Origin: Caballeronia sp. BR00000012568055
Lineage (GTDB): Bacteria; Pseudomonadota; Gammaproteobacteria; Burkholderiales; Burkholderiaceae
Length of the DNA: 36,359 nucleotides
NCBI RefSeq assembly: GCF_029439455.1
Contig: NZ_JAQFVG010000244.1
Coordinates: 1-36,359 of the forward strand
Direction: 5' to 3'
Shown here: piece after piece, positions 15,904 to 27,716 of the stretch
Layout of the letters: every line of letters begins with the position of its first letter
How positions within the stretch are numbered: position 1 is the first letter of the stretch
Notes under the pieces: generated by a model
What the model was told of the DNA's origin: nothing
The model's input: the letters and a program-made list of their open reading frames with translations, nothing else
Databases searched by the model: none
Made by a program: the position numbers and the translations under genes

Positions 15904-17136
15904 ATGTCGTCCACCACTCGCCTCAAAGTCTTCCTGCTTTTTGCTGCCGGATATTTCGTCTCGTACGTGTTCCGGGGCGTCAATCTAGGCTTCGCGCCGC
16001 TCATCACGCACGATCTCGGCCTTTCCGCCGCCGATCTCGGTTTGCTCACTTCGCTGTATTTCATCGGATTCGCGGTGGCGCAGATTCCGGTCGGCGTGTT
16101 GCTCGATCACTTCGGCCCCGCGCGCGTGACCGCGTCGATGCTCGTGTTCGCGGCGGCGGGGATTTGGGTGTTTGGTGCGTCGCACGGAATCGGCGGGTTG
16201 ATGGTGGGGCGCTTGCTGATCGGCGTGGGTGTTTCGGTTTGCCTGAGCGCGGCGTTCAAGGCATCGGCGCAGCATTTTCCGGTGGCGCGGCTGCCGCTGA
16301 TCAACGGTTTCACGATGGCCGTCGGCGGACTCGGCGGCGTGGTGGTCGGTTCGCCGCTCGCGTCGCTGCTGCATGTCGCGTCGTGGCGGCACGTTTGCGT
16401 GGGCCTTGGCGTGTTCACGCTGATCGTCGCGGCCGCGATTCTGCTGTTCGCGCCACGCAAGGCCGACAGCCATCATCAGGCGGATATCGTCACGCAGTTC
16501 AAAGGCACGTGGCACATCCTCAAGAGCGGCGCGTTCTGGAAGATCGCATCGTTTTCCGTCGTCACGCAAGGCGTGTTCTACGCGATGCAATCGCTCTGGA
16601 TCCGCCCCTATCTGCTCGATGTCATGGGCCTCACGCCGGCACACGCCGCCGCGCTCGTTTCCGTGCTCGGCTTCGCGATGATGTTTGGCTGCGTCGGCTT
16701 CGGCGCGGCGGCGCGGGGGATGGAGCGGCGCGGGGTATCGGTCTATGCGTTTTGCGGATGGGGCATGGCGCTGTTCGTCGTCACACAGGTGTTGATGGTG
16801 CTGCGCGTGCCGCTGCCGCCCGTGCTGCTGCTCGCGGCGTACGGCGTGTTCGGCGGCGTCGGCATTTTGAGCTATGCGGTCGCTGCCGAATATTTCCCGA
16901 CGCACATGATCGGCCGCGCGCATACCACGCTCACGCTCGTGATCTTCCTGCTGATCTTCTGCTTTCAGGTTGGCGTCGGCGCTATGCTGTCGCATTGGCC
17001 GGAAGAGGGCGGGCACTATCCCGTGACCGCGCACGTGACGGTCTGGGCGCTGTTGATCGCCATTCAGGTAGCCAGCGCGATCTGGTACGTTTTGCCCAGT
17101 CGCGTGCTGCATAAAACCGAACGCGCGGCATCCTGA
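15904..17136 (+). CDS. MFS transporter
   Basis: This 410-aa major facilitator superfamily protein has about twelve hydrophobic segments. The first reads LKVFLLFAAGYFVSYVFRGVNLGFAPLI. The loop 2-3 signature G-x-L-x-D-x-x-G is present as GVLLDHFGPARV. It has the look of COG2223/COG2271-like permeases (VSYVFRGVN... DLGLSAADLGLLTS), but the substrate cannot be told from sequence. The ATG at 15904 (MSSTTRLKVFLLF) is preferred. An in-frame GTG at 15841 lies inside the mltD terminator and adds only a non-hydrophobic stretch. There is no clear Shine-Dalgarno and no terminator after it; the carA promoter follows within 40 nt. Confidence 0.88.
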   Translation: MSSTTRLKVFLLFAAGYFVSYVFRGVNLGFAPLITHDLGLSAADLGLLTSLYFIGFAVAQIPVGVLLDHFGPARVTASMLVFAAAGIWVFGASHGIGGLMVGRLLIGVGVSVCLSAAFKASAQHFPVARLPLINGFTMAVGGLGGVVVGSPLASLLHVASWRHVCVGLGVFTLIVAAAILLFAPRKADSHHQADIVTQFKGTWHILKSGAFWKIASFSVVTQGVFYAMQSLWIRPYLLDVMGLTPAHAAALVSVLGFAMMFGCVGFGAAARGMERRGVSVYAFCGWGMALFVVTQVLMVLRVPLPPVLLLAAYGVFGGVGILSYAVAAEYFPTHMIGRAHTTLTLVIFLLIFCFQVGVGAMLSHWPEEGGHYPVTAHVTVWALLIAIQVASAIWYVLPSRVLHKTERAAS

Positions 17137-17173
17137 CCAAAAAGCTTAAGGGCAAGCAGACAGTTCCCAAATT

Positions 17174-17202
17174 TTGCGGATCGGGCGTTTTGCCGCTATA
17201 AT
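17174..17202 (+). promoter_or_regulatory. Candidate sigma-70 promoter of carAB
   Basis: A perfect TATAAT (17197-17202) is preceded with 17-bp spacing by TTGCGG (17174-17179; three matches, with the conserved TTG). It predicts a transcript start near 17209 and a leader of about 230 nt before carA. Confidence 0.65.
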
Positions 17203-17208
17203 TCGAAG

Positions 17209-17440
17209 GTTTGAGCATATCAACCCGCACCCTAGCGCCTACCTCCCACTTCCCGTTCACAAGCCGCGCAACCAGCACGCGCCGCGTGTCTCCGATCGCC
17301 CCGAGCGAATGACAACGGAGCCAGCCAAGCGAGACGCCGCTGCCACCGCGCGATGCGACACCGCGCCCGTCATCGGGCGGCGGGCGCAAGCCTGAAGGAC
17401 AGACCGGTCGGTAACAGGGTGTTCCCCCAAGGAGTTTCCC
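17209..17440 (+). promoter_or_regulatory. Long carA leader with C-rich, G-poor segment
   Basis: No gene is supported between the MFS transporter and carA. In 17221-17280, 31 of 60 bases are C and only 9 are G, with many YC dinucleotides, as in Rho-utilisation sites. The 3' part ends in an ideal ribosome-binding site, AAGGAG (17429-17434), 6 nt before the GTG start. I see no strong intrinsic terminator in the leader. Confidence 0.5.
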
Positions 17441-18583
17441 GTGTTGCCGTCATTCTCCCCAGCACTTCTCGCACTTGCCGACGGCACGGTCTTTCGTGGT
17501 CAATCGATCGGCGCGCCCGGTTCGACGATCGGCGAAGTGGTGTTCAACACCGCCATCACCGGCTATCAGGAAATCCTGACTGATCCGAGCTACGCGCGCC
17601 AGATCGTTACGCTGACCTATCCGCATATCGGCAACTACGGCGTCAACGCCGAAGACGTCGAAGCCACCAAAGTCCATGCCGCCGGTCTCATCATCCGAGA
17701 CCTGCCGGTGCTTGCATCGAACTTCCGTTCGGAGCAAAACCTCTCCGATTATCTGAAAGCGCAAGGCGTCGTCGCCATTTCGGGTATCGACACGCGCAAG
17801 CTCACGCGCATCTTGCGCGAGAAGGGCGCGCAGAACGGCTGCATTCTCGCCGGCTCCGATGACGAATCGAAGGCGCTCGGCCTCGCGCGCTCGTTCCCCG
17901 GACTTGCGGGCATGGACCTGGCGAAGGTCGTATCGACCGAGAAGTCTTATGAGTGGACGCAGACCGAATGGCGTCTGGGCAGCGGCTACGGCAAGCAGGA
18001 AGCGCCGAAGTTTCGCGTGGTCGCGTTCGACTTCGGCGTGAAGTACAACATTCTGCGCATGCTGGCCGAGCGTGGTTGCCACGTCACCGTGCTGCCCGCG
18101 CAATCCACCGCCGCTGATGCACTCGCGCTCAATCCGGACGGCATCTTCCTGTCGAACGGTCCCGGCGATCCGGAACCGTGCGATTACGCCATCGCCGCGA
18201 CGAAGGAATTCATCGCGAAGGGCATTCCGACGTTTGGTATTTGCCTTGGCCATCAGATCATGGGCCTCGCGGTCGGCGCGAAGACCATGAAGATGAAGAC
18301 CGGCCACCACGGCGCGAATCATCCGGTGAAGGATCAGGACGACGGCCGCGTGGTGATCACGTCGCAAAACCACGGCTTCGCCGTCGATGCCGCCACGCTG
18401 CCCGCCAACGCGAAGGTCACGCACGTTTCGCTGTTCGACGGCACGCTGCAAGGCTTCGCGCTCACGGATAAGCCCGCGTTCTGCTTCCAGGGTCACCCGG
18501 AAGCGTCGCCCGGCCCGCACGACATCGCGTATCTGTTCGACCGCTTCATCAAGTTGATGGAAGCGCAAAAGGTCGCAGCGTAA
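17441..18583 (+). CDS. carA: carbamoyl-phosphate synthase small (glutaminase) subunit
   Basis: CarA hydrolyses glutamine and channels ammonia to CarB for carbamoyl phosphate, the precursor of pyrimidines and arginine. The 380-aa protein has the CarA-specific N-terminal domain ([10 protein letters not shown]..., TYPHIGNYG) and a class I glutamine amidotransferase domain (~190-375). Nucleophile Cys268 is in GICLGHQ, and His352 and Glu354 are in GHPEASPGP. The start is GTG at 17441, set by AAGGAG 6 nt upstream and by the family N-terminus. carB begins 34 nt after its stop, so the two form an operon. Confidence 0.97.
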   Translation: MLPSFSPALLALADGTVFRGQSIGAPGSTIGEVVFNTAITGYQEILTDPSYARQIVTLTYPHIGNYGVNAEDVEATKVHAAGLIIRDLPVLASNFRSEQNLSDYLKAQGVVAISGIDTRKLTRILREKGAQNGCILAGSDDESKALGLARSFPGLAGMDLAKVVSTEKSYEWTQTEWRLGSGYGKQEAPKFRVVAFDFGVKYNILRMLAERGCHVTVLPAQSTAADALALNPDGIFLSNGPGDPEPCDYAIAATKEFIAKGIPTFGICLGHQIMGLAVGAKTMKMKTGHHGANHPVKDQDDGRVVITSQNHGFAVDAATLPANAKVTHVSLFDGTLQGFALTDKPAFCFQGHPEASPGPHDIAYLFDRFIKLMEAQKVAA

Positions 18584-18617
18584 GTACGAACAGAACCGAA
18601 CACCACAGAGCACAGTT

Positions 18618-21872
<3,255 letters not shown>

Positions 21873-21902
21873 GGCTTCGATTACTGGTCCAAGTATCACG
21901 AG

Positions 21903-21961
21903 CCGCGGTTAAGCGGTGTCTCTTCGCAAGGGGAGACGCGCTTAACCGCGGTAATTTTTTT
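21903..21961 (+). terminator. Strong intrinsic terminator 25 nt upstream of greA (possible attenuator)
   Basis: The outer stem CCGCGGTTAAGCG (21903-21915) pairs perfectly over 13 bp with CGCTTAACCGCGG (21939-21951). An inner stem is GTCTC (21918-21922) / GAGAC (21933-21937). A T7 tract lies at 21955-21961, three nt after the stem. It closes carAB, but it also lies so near the greA start (21986) that no promoter fits in between. greA must therefore be reached by readthrough. Confidence 0.9.
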
Positions 21962-21985
21962 GACGATTTTGTTTGTGGGTAGTCT

Positions 21986-22462
21986 ATGAGCACGATTCCT
22001 TTGACGAAGCGCGGCGCGGAGTTGCTGCGCGACGAATTGCAGCGCCTGAAGGCCGTCGAGCGTCCCGCTGTCATCAACGCGATCGCGGAAGCGCGCGCGC
22101 AAGGCGATCTGTCGGAAAACGCGGAATATGATGCCGCGAAGGAAAAGCAGGGTTTCATCGAGGGCCGCATCGCTGAACTCGAGTCGAAGCTTGCCGCCGC
22201 GCAAGTGATCGATCCGACCACGGTCGAAGCCGATGGCCGCGTGGTGTTCGGCGCAACGGTGGAACTGGAAGACCTCGAATCGGGCGATACGGTGACGTAT
22301 CAAATCGTCGGCGACGATGAAGCCGATCTCGACCACGGTCTTATCTCGGTCAGCTCGCCGATCGCGCGCGCGCTGATTTCGAAGACGGAAGGCGACGTCG
22401 CATCGGTGCAGGCACCGAGCGGCGCGCGCGAATACGAAATCATCTCGGTCCGCTACGTCTGA
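21986..22462 (+). CDS. greA: transcription elongation factor GreA
   Basis: GreA enters the RNA polymerase secondary channel and stimulates cleavage of backtracked transcripts. The 158-aa length equals the E. coli protein. The N-terminal coiled coil (~1-75) carries the tip motif [16 protein letters not shown], with the Mg-coordinating acidic pair Asp41 and Glu44. The C-terminal FKBP-like domain contains [11 protein letters not shown] and [10 protein letters not shown]. The ATG at 21986 is the family start ([14 protein letters not shown]). It follows a strong terminator by only 25 nt, and its stop overlaps the next start (TGATG). Confidence 0.97.
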   Translation: MSTIPLTKRGAELLRDELQRLKAVERPAVINAIAEARAQGDLSENAEYDAAKEKQGFIEGRIAELESKLAAAQVIDPTTVEADGRVVFGATVELEDLESGDTVTYQIVGDDEADLDHGLISVSSPIARALISKTEGDVASVQAPSGAREYEIISVRYV

Positions 22463-22977
22463 TGCAACACCGTCTCTTTCGCATGGTCTCGATGCTGTGG
22501 GTCGGCAGTCTGCTGACCCTCGGCCTCGTCGCAGCACCGGTGCTGTTTTCCATTCTGGACCGTACGTCGGCGGGATCGGTGGCGGCGCAGTTGTTTCGCA
22601 TCGAAGCGATCGTCGGTGTGATCTGCGCGTTGGTGCTGATTCTGATCGGCAATCGCTTCGTGAAAAGCGGCATTGTCGATTACAAGCGCGTGCGGTGGAT
22701 CGTCGCGGTGATGCTGGTGTGCGTGTTGATCGGCTACTTTGCTTTGCAGCCGTTCATGAACTCGCTGCGCGTAGCCGCGCAAGAGGCGGGCACCGATCTC
22801 GCCAGTTCGCCGTACGCCACGAAGTTCGGCGTCCTGCATGGTATTTCCAGCGCGATCTATCTGATCGAATGCCTGTTCGGGCTGGCGCTCGTGTGGCGCT
22901 TGCCGGGCGCGGAGCCGGTGAAGATCGTGCCGAAGAGCAAGTCGGCGAAGATGGCGGCAAAACGCGCCCGCCGTTGA
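22462..22977 (+). CDS. DUF4149-family membrane protein
   Basis: This 171-aa protein has four predicted helices (about residues 8-31, 42-62, 79-97 and 128-148). It shows the DUF4149 pattern: an N-terminal hydrophobic segment with WVGSL, a conserved A-P-V-L-F at the end of helix 1, and FGVLHGISSAIYLIECLFGLALVW near the end. A Lys-rich tail (KSKSAKMAAKRARR) should be cytoplasmic. The function of the family is unknown. The ATG overlaps the greA stop (TGATG), so translation is coupled to greA. Confidence 0.82.
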   Translation: MQHRLFRMVSMLWVGSLLTLGLVAAPVLFSILDRTSAGSVAAQLFRIEAIVGVICALVLILIGNRFVKSGIVDYKRVRWIVAVMLVCVLIGYFALQPFMNSLRVAAQEAGTDLASSPYATKFGVLHGISSAIYLIECLFGLALVWRLPGAEPVKIVPKSKSAKMAAKRARR

Positions 22978-22999
22978 ATTACTGATGTTCGTTTCAAAG

Positions 23000-23032
23000 C
23001 GGCGCGTGTGGCGTTCAACGTCACACGCGCCG
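23000..23032. terminator. Hairpin between convergent DUF4149 and yhbY genes
   Basis: CGGCGCGTGTG (23000-23010) pairs perfectly with CACACGCGCCG (23022-23032). The inner pairs GCGT/ACGT bring the total to about 15 bp with a 3-nt loop. The T-tracts on both sides are weak, so it may act as a bidirectional terminator or as an mRNA 3'-end stabiliser. Confidence 0.6.
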
Positions 23033-23037
23033 TTCGA

Positions 23038-23574
23038 TTATTTGACCGACTGGTGCTGACGTTTCGCGCTCGGTTGACGCTTCTTCGCACGCTTCACATT
23101 GCCGCCCGCGGTGACGCGTTCGTTGCCCAGCACTTTGAGCGTGGTCTTCTTCGGCTTCTTGAAGGCGGGTGCATCGCGCGTGATTTTCACGGCTTTGACC
23201 GTGCGCGGTGCGCGGCCCTTGGTTTCGCGATCGGCGACTTCGCCGGCGCTCGGCGGCATGGTGCTGCGGGTGCGCACGGCGCGGCTCTTCGGCGCGGCAC
23301 CTTCGGGACGCCAGATCACCAGCAATTTGCCGATGTGTTGAATCGGCGCGGCGTTCAGACGATCGCAGATGTCGTCGTAGATCGCGACGCGTGCTTCGCG
23401 CTCGTCACCGAACACGCGGATTTTGATCAGTTGATGCGCTTCGAGGTGCACGCCGATTTCTTTCAGCACGGCATCGGTCAGACCCTCCGCGCCGACGAGC
23501 ACGACGGGCTTGAGCGCGTGGGCTTGCGAGCGCAGGTCGGCGCGCTGGGCGGGAGAGAGTTTAAGTGCTGGCAT
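23038..23574 (-). CDS. yhbY: YhbY-family CRM-domain RNA-binding protein with basic tail
   Basis: YhbY binds pre-50S ribosomal particles. The first ~95 residues form the CRM domain: LSPAQRADLRSQAHALKPVVLVGAEGLTDAVLKEIGVHLEAHQLIKIRVFG, then the long helix and IGKLLVIWRPE. The product is 178 aa, against roughly 95-100 aa for the E. coli protein. The additional ~75 residues are rich in Lys and Arg, with Pro (PKSRAVRTRS, KKPKKTTLK, VKRAKKRQPSAKRQ), probably a disordered RNA-contacting tail. It diverges from rlmE across 285 bp, as in E. coli, where yhbY lies next to rlmE-ftsH. Confidence 0.92.
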   Translation of the reverse strand: MPALKLSPAQRADLRSQAHALKPVVLVGAEGLTDAVLKEIGVHLEAHQLIKIRVFGDEREARVAIYDDICDRLNAAPIQHIGKLLVIWRPEGAAPKSRAVRTRSTMPPSAGEVADRETKGRAPRTVKAVKITRDAPAFKKPKKTTLKVLGNERVTAGGNVKRAKKRQPSAKRQHQSVK

Positions 23575-23859
23575 GGGAAATAAGGGACTCGACTAAAATG
23601 TGGGCGGTTCTGGTTCGGCCGCTGCGGCGCTGCTGACAACAGCGCGCTCCATTCACGACGTTTCAGCCCACGAATAAACAAAATAGGCCGGATGCCGTCT
23701 TCCGGTGCGCATAAAGCGCCCGATGACCGGCCCGGCCGACAAGACGCGTATTATCCGCTAAAAGCATCGTTCGAGACAGTAAAACGACAGCAAATCCGCA
23801 CCGGGCGCGCGTTCGCGTCGCGCGCGCAACAACGGTCGGGGCACCAGAGTTCAGTTTGA

Positions 23860-24534
23860 ATGGCAAAGAATCGATTCAACACATCGTGGTTGCATGACCA
23901 CATCAACGATCCCTACGTGAAGCTCGCGCAGCGCGAGGGCTATCGTGCACGCGCGGCCTACAAGCTCAAGGAGATCGACGAGCAGGACAAGCTCATCAAG
24001 CCGGGACAGGTGATCGTCGATCTCGGGTCCACGCCGGGGAGCTGGAGCCAGTACGCGCGCAACAAGCTCGCGGCGGGCGCGAAGCGCAACACGGAGCGCG
24101 AAGGCGGCATCGACGGCACGATCATCGCGCTCGATATTCTGCCGATGGACCCGATCGCCGACGTCACCTTTATTCAGGGTGACTTCCGCGAAGACACCGT
24201 GCTCGCACAACTCGATGAAATCGTCGGCGAGCGTCAGGTGGACCTTGTTATTTCCGACATGGCCCCCAACCTCTCCGGAGTTGCGAGTGCGGATGCGGCT
24301 CGCATCGAGCATCTTTGCGATCTGGCGCTGGAGTTCGCGCAGAACCACCTGAAACCGGACGGCGCGCTGCTGGTCAAATGTTTTCATGGCAGCGGGTACA
24401 GTCAAATCGTCGAGAAGTTCAAGCACCAGTTCAAAGTGGTGGCGCCGCGCAAGCCCAAGGCTTCACGGGACAAATCGTCCGAGACTTTCATTCTCGGGCG
24501 GCGGCTCAAGCATCCGGGCGCGAGTCCCGATTGA
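23860..24534 (+). CDS. rlmE: 23S rRNA (uridine-2'-O) methyltransferase RlmE (FtsJ/RrmJ)
   Basis: RlmE methylates the 2'-OH of U2552 (E. coli numbering) in the 50S A-loop. The 224-aa protein has the K-D-K-E catalytic tetrad: Lys35 ([10 protein letters not shown]), Asp133 ([12 protein letters not shown]), Lys173 (LLVKCFHG) and Glu208 (SSETFILG). The SAM motif I reads [14 protein letters not shown], where E. coli has AAPGGWSQ. The spacing between the first two catalytic residues is about 12 residues longer than in E. coli because of an insertion around [16 protein letters not shown]. The ATG at 23860 fits the family start. It is the first gene before ftsH. Confidence 0.96.
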   Translation: MAKNRFNTSWLHDHINDPYVKLAQREGYRARAAYKLKEIDEQDKLIKPGQVIVDLGSTPGSWSQYARNKLAAGAKRNTEREGGIDGTIIALDILPMDPIADVTFIQGDFREDTVLAQLDEIVGERQVDLVISDMAPNLSGVASADAARIEHLCDLALEFAQNHLKPDGALLVKCFHGSGYSQIVEKFKHQFKVVAPRKPKASRDKSSETFILGRRLKHPGASPD

Positions 24535-24538
24535 CGCC

Positions 24539-24593
24539 TTTTCCGGCATTTCGACGAAAATCGACTCATTCACACATCGAAAATGCCGGAAAA
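24539..24593. repeat. 13-bp perfect inverted repeat in the rlmE-ftsH gap
   Basis: TTTTCCGGCATTT (24539-24551) and AAATGCCGGAAAA (24581-24593) are exact complements separated by 29 nt. Extra pairing is possible through CGA/TCGA next to the arms. It starts 5 nt after the rlmE stop. There is no U-tract after it on either strand, so it is not a standard terminator. Confidence 0.75.
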
Positions 24594-24718
24594 AGTCCGT
24601 TTTCTGCTATATGCGCGGTAGATAAACGTTATGGCAGGGGCTAGCGGTCTGGATTAGAATGCTTTAGTGGCGCTGCAAGGTCGATGTATGCGCCCGTCAA
24701 TGAGTGAGGAGTGGTGCT

Positions 24719-26605
24719 TTGAACAACAATATGTTCTCTAAGGCGGCAGTGTGGCTCGTGATCGCACTGGTGCTGTTCACGGTGTTCAAGCAGTTCGATA
24801 AGCCCCGCGTCCAGGAAGGCGTGTCCTATTCGCAGTTCATGGACGACGCGAAGAACGGCAAGATCAAGAACGTCACCGTTCAGGGCCGCAATCTCACGGT
24901 CACTCCGAGCGACGGCCAGAAGTACCAGATCGTGTCGCCTGGCGACATCTGGATGGTCGGCGATCTGATGAAATACGGCGTTCAGGTCAGCGGCAAGGCT
25001 GACGATGAACCGAATGCGCTCGTCTCCGCGCTGTACTACCTCGGGCCAACCATCCTGATCATCGGGTTCTGGTTCTACATGATGAGGCAGATGCAGGGAG
25101 GCGGCAAAGGCGGGGCGTTTTCGTTCGGCAAGTCGCGAGCGCGGCTGATCGACGAGAACAACAACGCCATCAATTTCACCGACGTCGCGGGTTGCGACGA
25201 AGCCAAGGAAGAAGTCTCCGAACTGGTCGATTTCCTGCGCGATCCGCAGAAGTTCCAGAAGCTGGGTGGTCGTATTCCGCGCGGCGTGTTGCTGGTCGGT
25301 CCGCCGGGAACGGGTAAGACGCTGCTGGCGCGTGCTATCGCTGGCGAGGCGAAGGTGCCGTTCTTCAGCATCTCGGGTTCGGACTTCGTGGAAATGTTCG
25401 TCGGCGTGGGCGCGGCGCGTGTTCGCGACATGTTCGAGCAAGCCAAGAAGCATGCGCCTTGTATCGTGTTTATCGATGAAATTGACGCGGTCGGTCGTCA
25501 CCGTGGCGCGGGTATGGGCGGCGGTAACGATGAACGCGAGCAGACGCTGAATCAGATGCTCGTGGAAATGGACGGCTTCGAGGCGAACTCGGGCGTGATC
25601 GTGATTGCTGCGACGAACCGTTCGGATGTGCTGGACAAGGCGCTGCTGCGTCCGGGCCGTTTCGACCGTCAGGTGTATGTCGGTCTGCCGGATATCCGTG
25701 GTCGCGAGCACATCATGAAGGTGCATCTGCGCAAGGTGCCGATTGCGAACGACGTGGACGCATCGGTGATTGCGCGCGGTACGCCGGGCTTCTCGGGTGC
25801 CGATCTCGCGAACCTCGTGAACGAAGCGGCGCTGTTTGCGGCGCGTCGTGGCAAGCGCATCGTCGAGATGCAGGATTTCGAAGACGCGAAGGACAAGATT
25901 TTCATGGGTCCGGAGCGCAAGTCGGCTGTCATGCGCGAGGAAGAGCGTCGCAATACGGCGTACCACGAGTCGGGGCACGCAGTCGTCGCCAAGCTGTTGC
26001 CGCATGCTGATCCGGTTCACAAAGTCACCATCATGCCGCGCGGCTGGGCGTTGGGTGTGACGTGGCAGTTGCCGGAGCATGATCGTGTGAATCTGTATCG
26101 CGACAAGATGCTGGAAGAAATCGCGATCCTGTTCGGCGGCCGTGCAGCGGAAGAAGTGTTCCTGAATTCGATGTCCACGGGTGCTTCCAACGACTTCGAA
26201 CGCGCAACGAAGATGGCGCGCGACATGGTTACGCGTTATGGCATGTCTGATGTGCTCGGCACGATGGTCTACGTCGATACCGAAGAAAACGGCATGTTCG
26301 GCAAGATGGGCGCGAAGTCGGTGTCCGAAGCCACGCAGCAGAAGGTCGATGCGGAAATCCGCCGTATTCTGGATGAGCAATATGCCCTCGCGCGCAAGCT
26401 GCTGGAAGACAATCGCGAGAAGGTCGAAGCCATGACCAAGGCGTTGCTCGAGTGGGAAACCATCGACGCGGACCAGATCACGGACATCATGCAGGACCGT
26501 CCGCCGCGTCCGCCGAAGAACCTGCCGCCGCCGTCGGGCGATACGCCTCCGGGCAGCAGCGGTGGCACTGAGGTCAAGCCTGGCAGCGCGCCGGCTACGG
26601 CCTGA
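24719..26605 (+). CDS. ftsH: ATP-dependent zinc metalloprotease FtsH
   Basis: FtsH is the membrane-anchored AAA+ protease that degrades misfolded membrane proteins and regulators such as LpxC and sigma-32 in E. coli. The 628-aa product has helix 1 at ~7-24, a periplasmic domain, and helix 2 at ~104-121. The AAA module carries Walker A GPPGTGKT (194-201), pore loop FVGV (227-230), Walker B FIDEID (251-256) and arginine finger region RPGRFDRQ (311-318). The zinc site is HESGH (416-420). The start is taken as TTG at 24719 ([12 protein letters not shown]), because GAGGAG lies 8 nt upstream; a GTG at 24704 would lie within that ribosome-binding site. The C-terminal tail is Pro/Gly-rich. TAGAAT at 24655-24660 is a possible -10. 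Confidence 0.96.
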   Translation: MNNNMFSKAAVWLVIALVLFTVFKQFDKPRVQEGVSYSQFMDDAKNGKIKNVTVQGRNLTVTPSDGQKYQIVSPGDIWMVGDLMKYGVQVSGKADDEPNALVSALYYLGPTILIIGFWFYMMRQMQGGGKGGAFSFGKSRARLIDENNNAINFTDVAGCDEAKEEVSELVDFLRDPQKFQKLGGRIPRGVLLVGPPGTGKTLLARAIAGEAKVPFFSISGSDFVEMFVGVGAARVRDMFEQAKKHAPCIVFIDEIDAVGRHRGAGMGGGNDEREQTLNQMLVEMDGFEANSGVIVIAATNRSDVLDKALLRPGRFDRQVYVGLPDIRGREHIMKVHLRKVPIANDVDASVIARGTPGFSGADLANLVNEAALFAARRGKRIVEMQDFEDAKDKIFMGPERKSAVMREEERRNTAYHESGHAVVAKLLPHADPVHKVTIMPRGWALGVTWQLPEHDRVNLYRDKMLEEIAILFGGRAAEEVFLNSMSTGASNDFERATKMARDMVTRYGMSDVLGTMVYVDTEENGMFGKMGAKSVSEATQQKVDAEIRRILDEQYALARKLLEDNREKVEAMTKALLEWETIDADQITDIMQDRPPRPPKNLPPPSGDTPPGSSGGTEVKPGSAPATA

Positions 26606-26633
26606 AAAAGCTGAGTTACACGCTTTAGCATCG

Positions 26634-26671
26634 CAGGCCGGTATGCATCGCATACCGGCCTGTTTGTTTTT
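26634..26671 (+). terminator. Rho-independent terminator of ftsH
   Basis: CAGGCCGGTATGC (26634-26646) pairs perfectly with GCATACCGGCCTG (26650-26662) across loop ATC, followed by TTTGTTTTT. It lies 28 nt after ftsH and 100 nt before folP, so folP-glmM needs readthrough or its own promoter. Confidence 0.9.
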
Positions 26672-26771
26672 GGCCTCAAGTTTCCGACGCCACTGCCGTT
26701 ACGCGCGTCAGAAGCCTTCTCTCCCGACACGCTTGACCACTCCCAAACTTATCCCCGTTTCAGCGCAGCCG

Positions 26772-27602
26772 ATGCAATGCGGCCGCTTCACGCTGAGCTT
26801 CGAACGTCCGCTCGTGATGGGCATTCTCAACGTCACGGCGGATTCGTTCTCCGATGGCGGCCGCTTTCTCACGCGCGACGCCGCGCTGGCACGCGCCGAA
26901 AAAATGCTTGCGGATGGCGCGGACATCATCGATATAGGTGGTGAATCGACGCGTCCGGGCGCGCCGCCGGTGCCGCTGGACGAGGAACTGGCGCGCGTGG
27001 TGCCGATCGTCGAAGCACTGCGCGGCATGAATGTGCCGCTTTCCGTCGATACCTACAAGCCCGCCGTGATGCGCGCATCGCTGGATGCGGGTGCGGATTT
27101 GATCAACGATATCTGGGGTTTGCGTCAGGAAGGCGCGCTCGATGCCGTTAAAGACAGCACGTGCGGCTTGTGTGTGATGCATATGCTCGGCGAGCCGCGC
27201 ACGATGCAGGCGGGCGAGCCGGTCTATGACGACGTTGTCCACGACGTACGCGCTTTCTTCGAAGAACGGCTGGAGGCCATCGAAAAAAACGGCATCGACA
27301 AAGCGCGCGTGAGTCTCGATCCGGGATACGGCTTTGGTAAGACCGTAGCGCATAATTATGCGTTGCTGGCGAAGCTGACCGAGACGCGTCCTATCGGCTC
27401 GAACTACGCGCTGCTGGCGGGAATGTCGCGTAAATCGATGCTCGGCGCGGTCACGGGCCGTGGCGCAGGTGAACGGCTCGCAGCAAGTGTCGCGGCGGCG
27501 GTCTGTGCAGCGGAGCGCGGCGCGGCCATAATCCGCGTGCACGATGTCGCCGAAACCGTCGATGCGCTCAAAATATGGCGCGCGACACGGGACGCCAGCT
27601 AA
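26772..27602 (+). CDS. folP: dihydropteroate synthase
   Basis: FolP condenses 6-hydroxymethyl-dihydropterin diphosphate with p-aminobenzoate to form dihydropteroate in folate synthesis; sulfonamides target it. From the ATG at 26772 the product is 276 aa. It is a TIM barrel with signature 1 MGILNVTADSFSDGG (16-30), where the usual Pro in NVTPDSFSDGG is Ala. Signature 2 is DIIDIGGESTRPGA. It also has PLSVDTYKP, LINDIWG, DPGYGFGKT and GMSRKSMLG. The open frame extends upstream, but that part crosses the ftsH terminator. No Shine-Dalgarno precedes 26772, and an in-frame TTG at 26733 is an alternative start. glmM follows after 114 nt, as in many proteobacteria. Confidence 0.94.
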   Translation: MQCGRFTLSFERPLVMGILNVTADSFSDGGRFLTRDAALARAEKMLADGADIIDIGGESTRPGAPPVPLDEELARVVPIVEALRGMNVPLSVDTYKPAVMRASLDAGADLINDIWGLRQEGALDAVKDSTCGLCVMHMLGEPRTMQAGEPVYDDVVHDVRAFFEERLEAIEKNGIDKARVSLDPGYGFGKTVAHNYALLAKLTETRPIGSNYALLAGMSRKSMLGAVTGRGAGERLAASVAAAVCAAERGAAIIRVHDVAETVDALKIWRATRDAS

Positions 27603-27716
27603 AGCACAAACGCAAGAACGAACATTGACGACGCGCAGCGCACGCGCCGGCAGAACATCCAACACATGAACGCGGACCGGAATCGCGCAACCGGTCCATC
27701 AGGAGGTCAGGCAGCA

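Noticed and set aside
17174..17395. 73-codon frame in the carA leader as an upstream peptide
   Set aside because: Its start coincides with the -35 of the carA promoter, so it would not be transcribed; it also has no ribosome-binding site.
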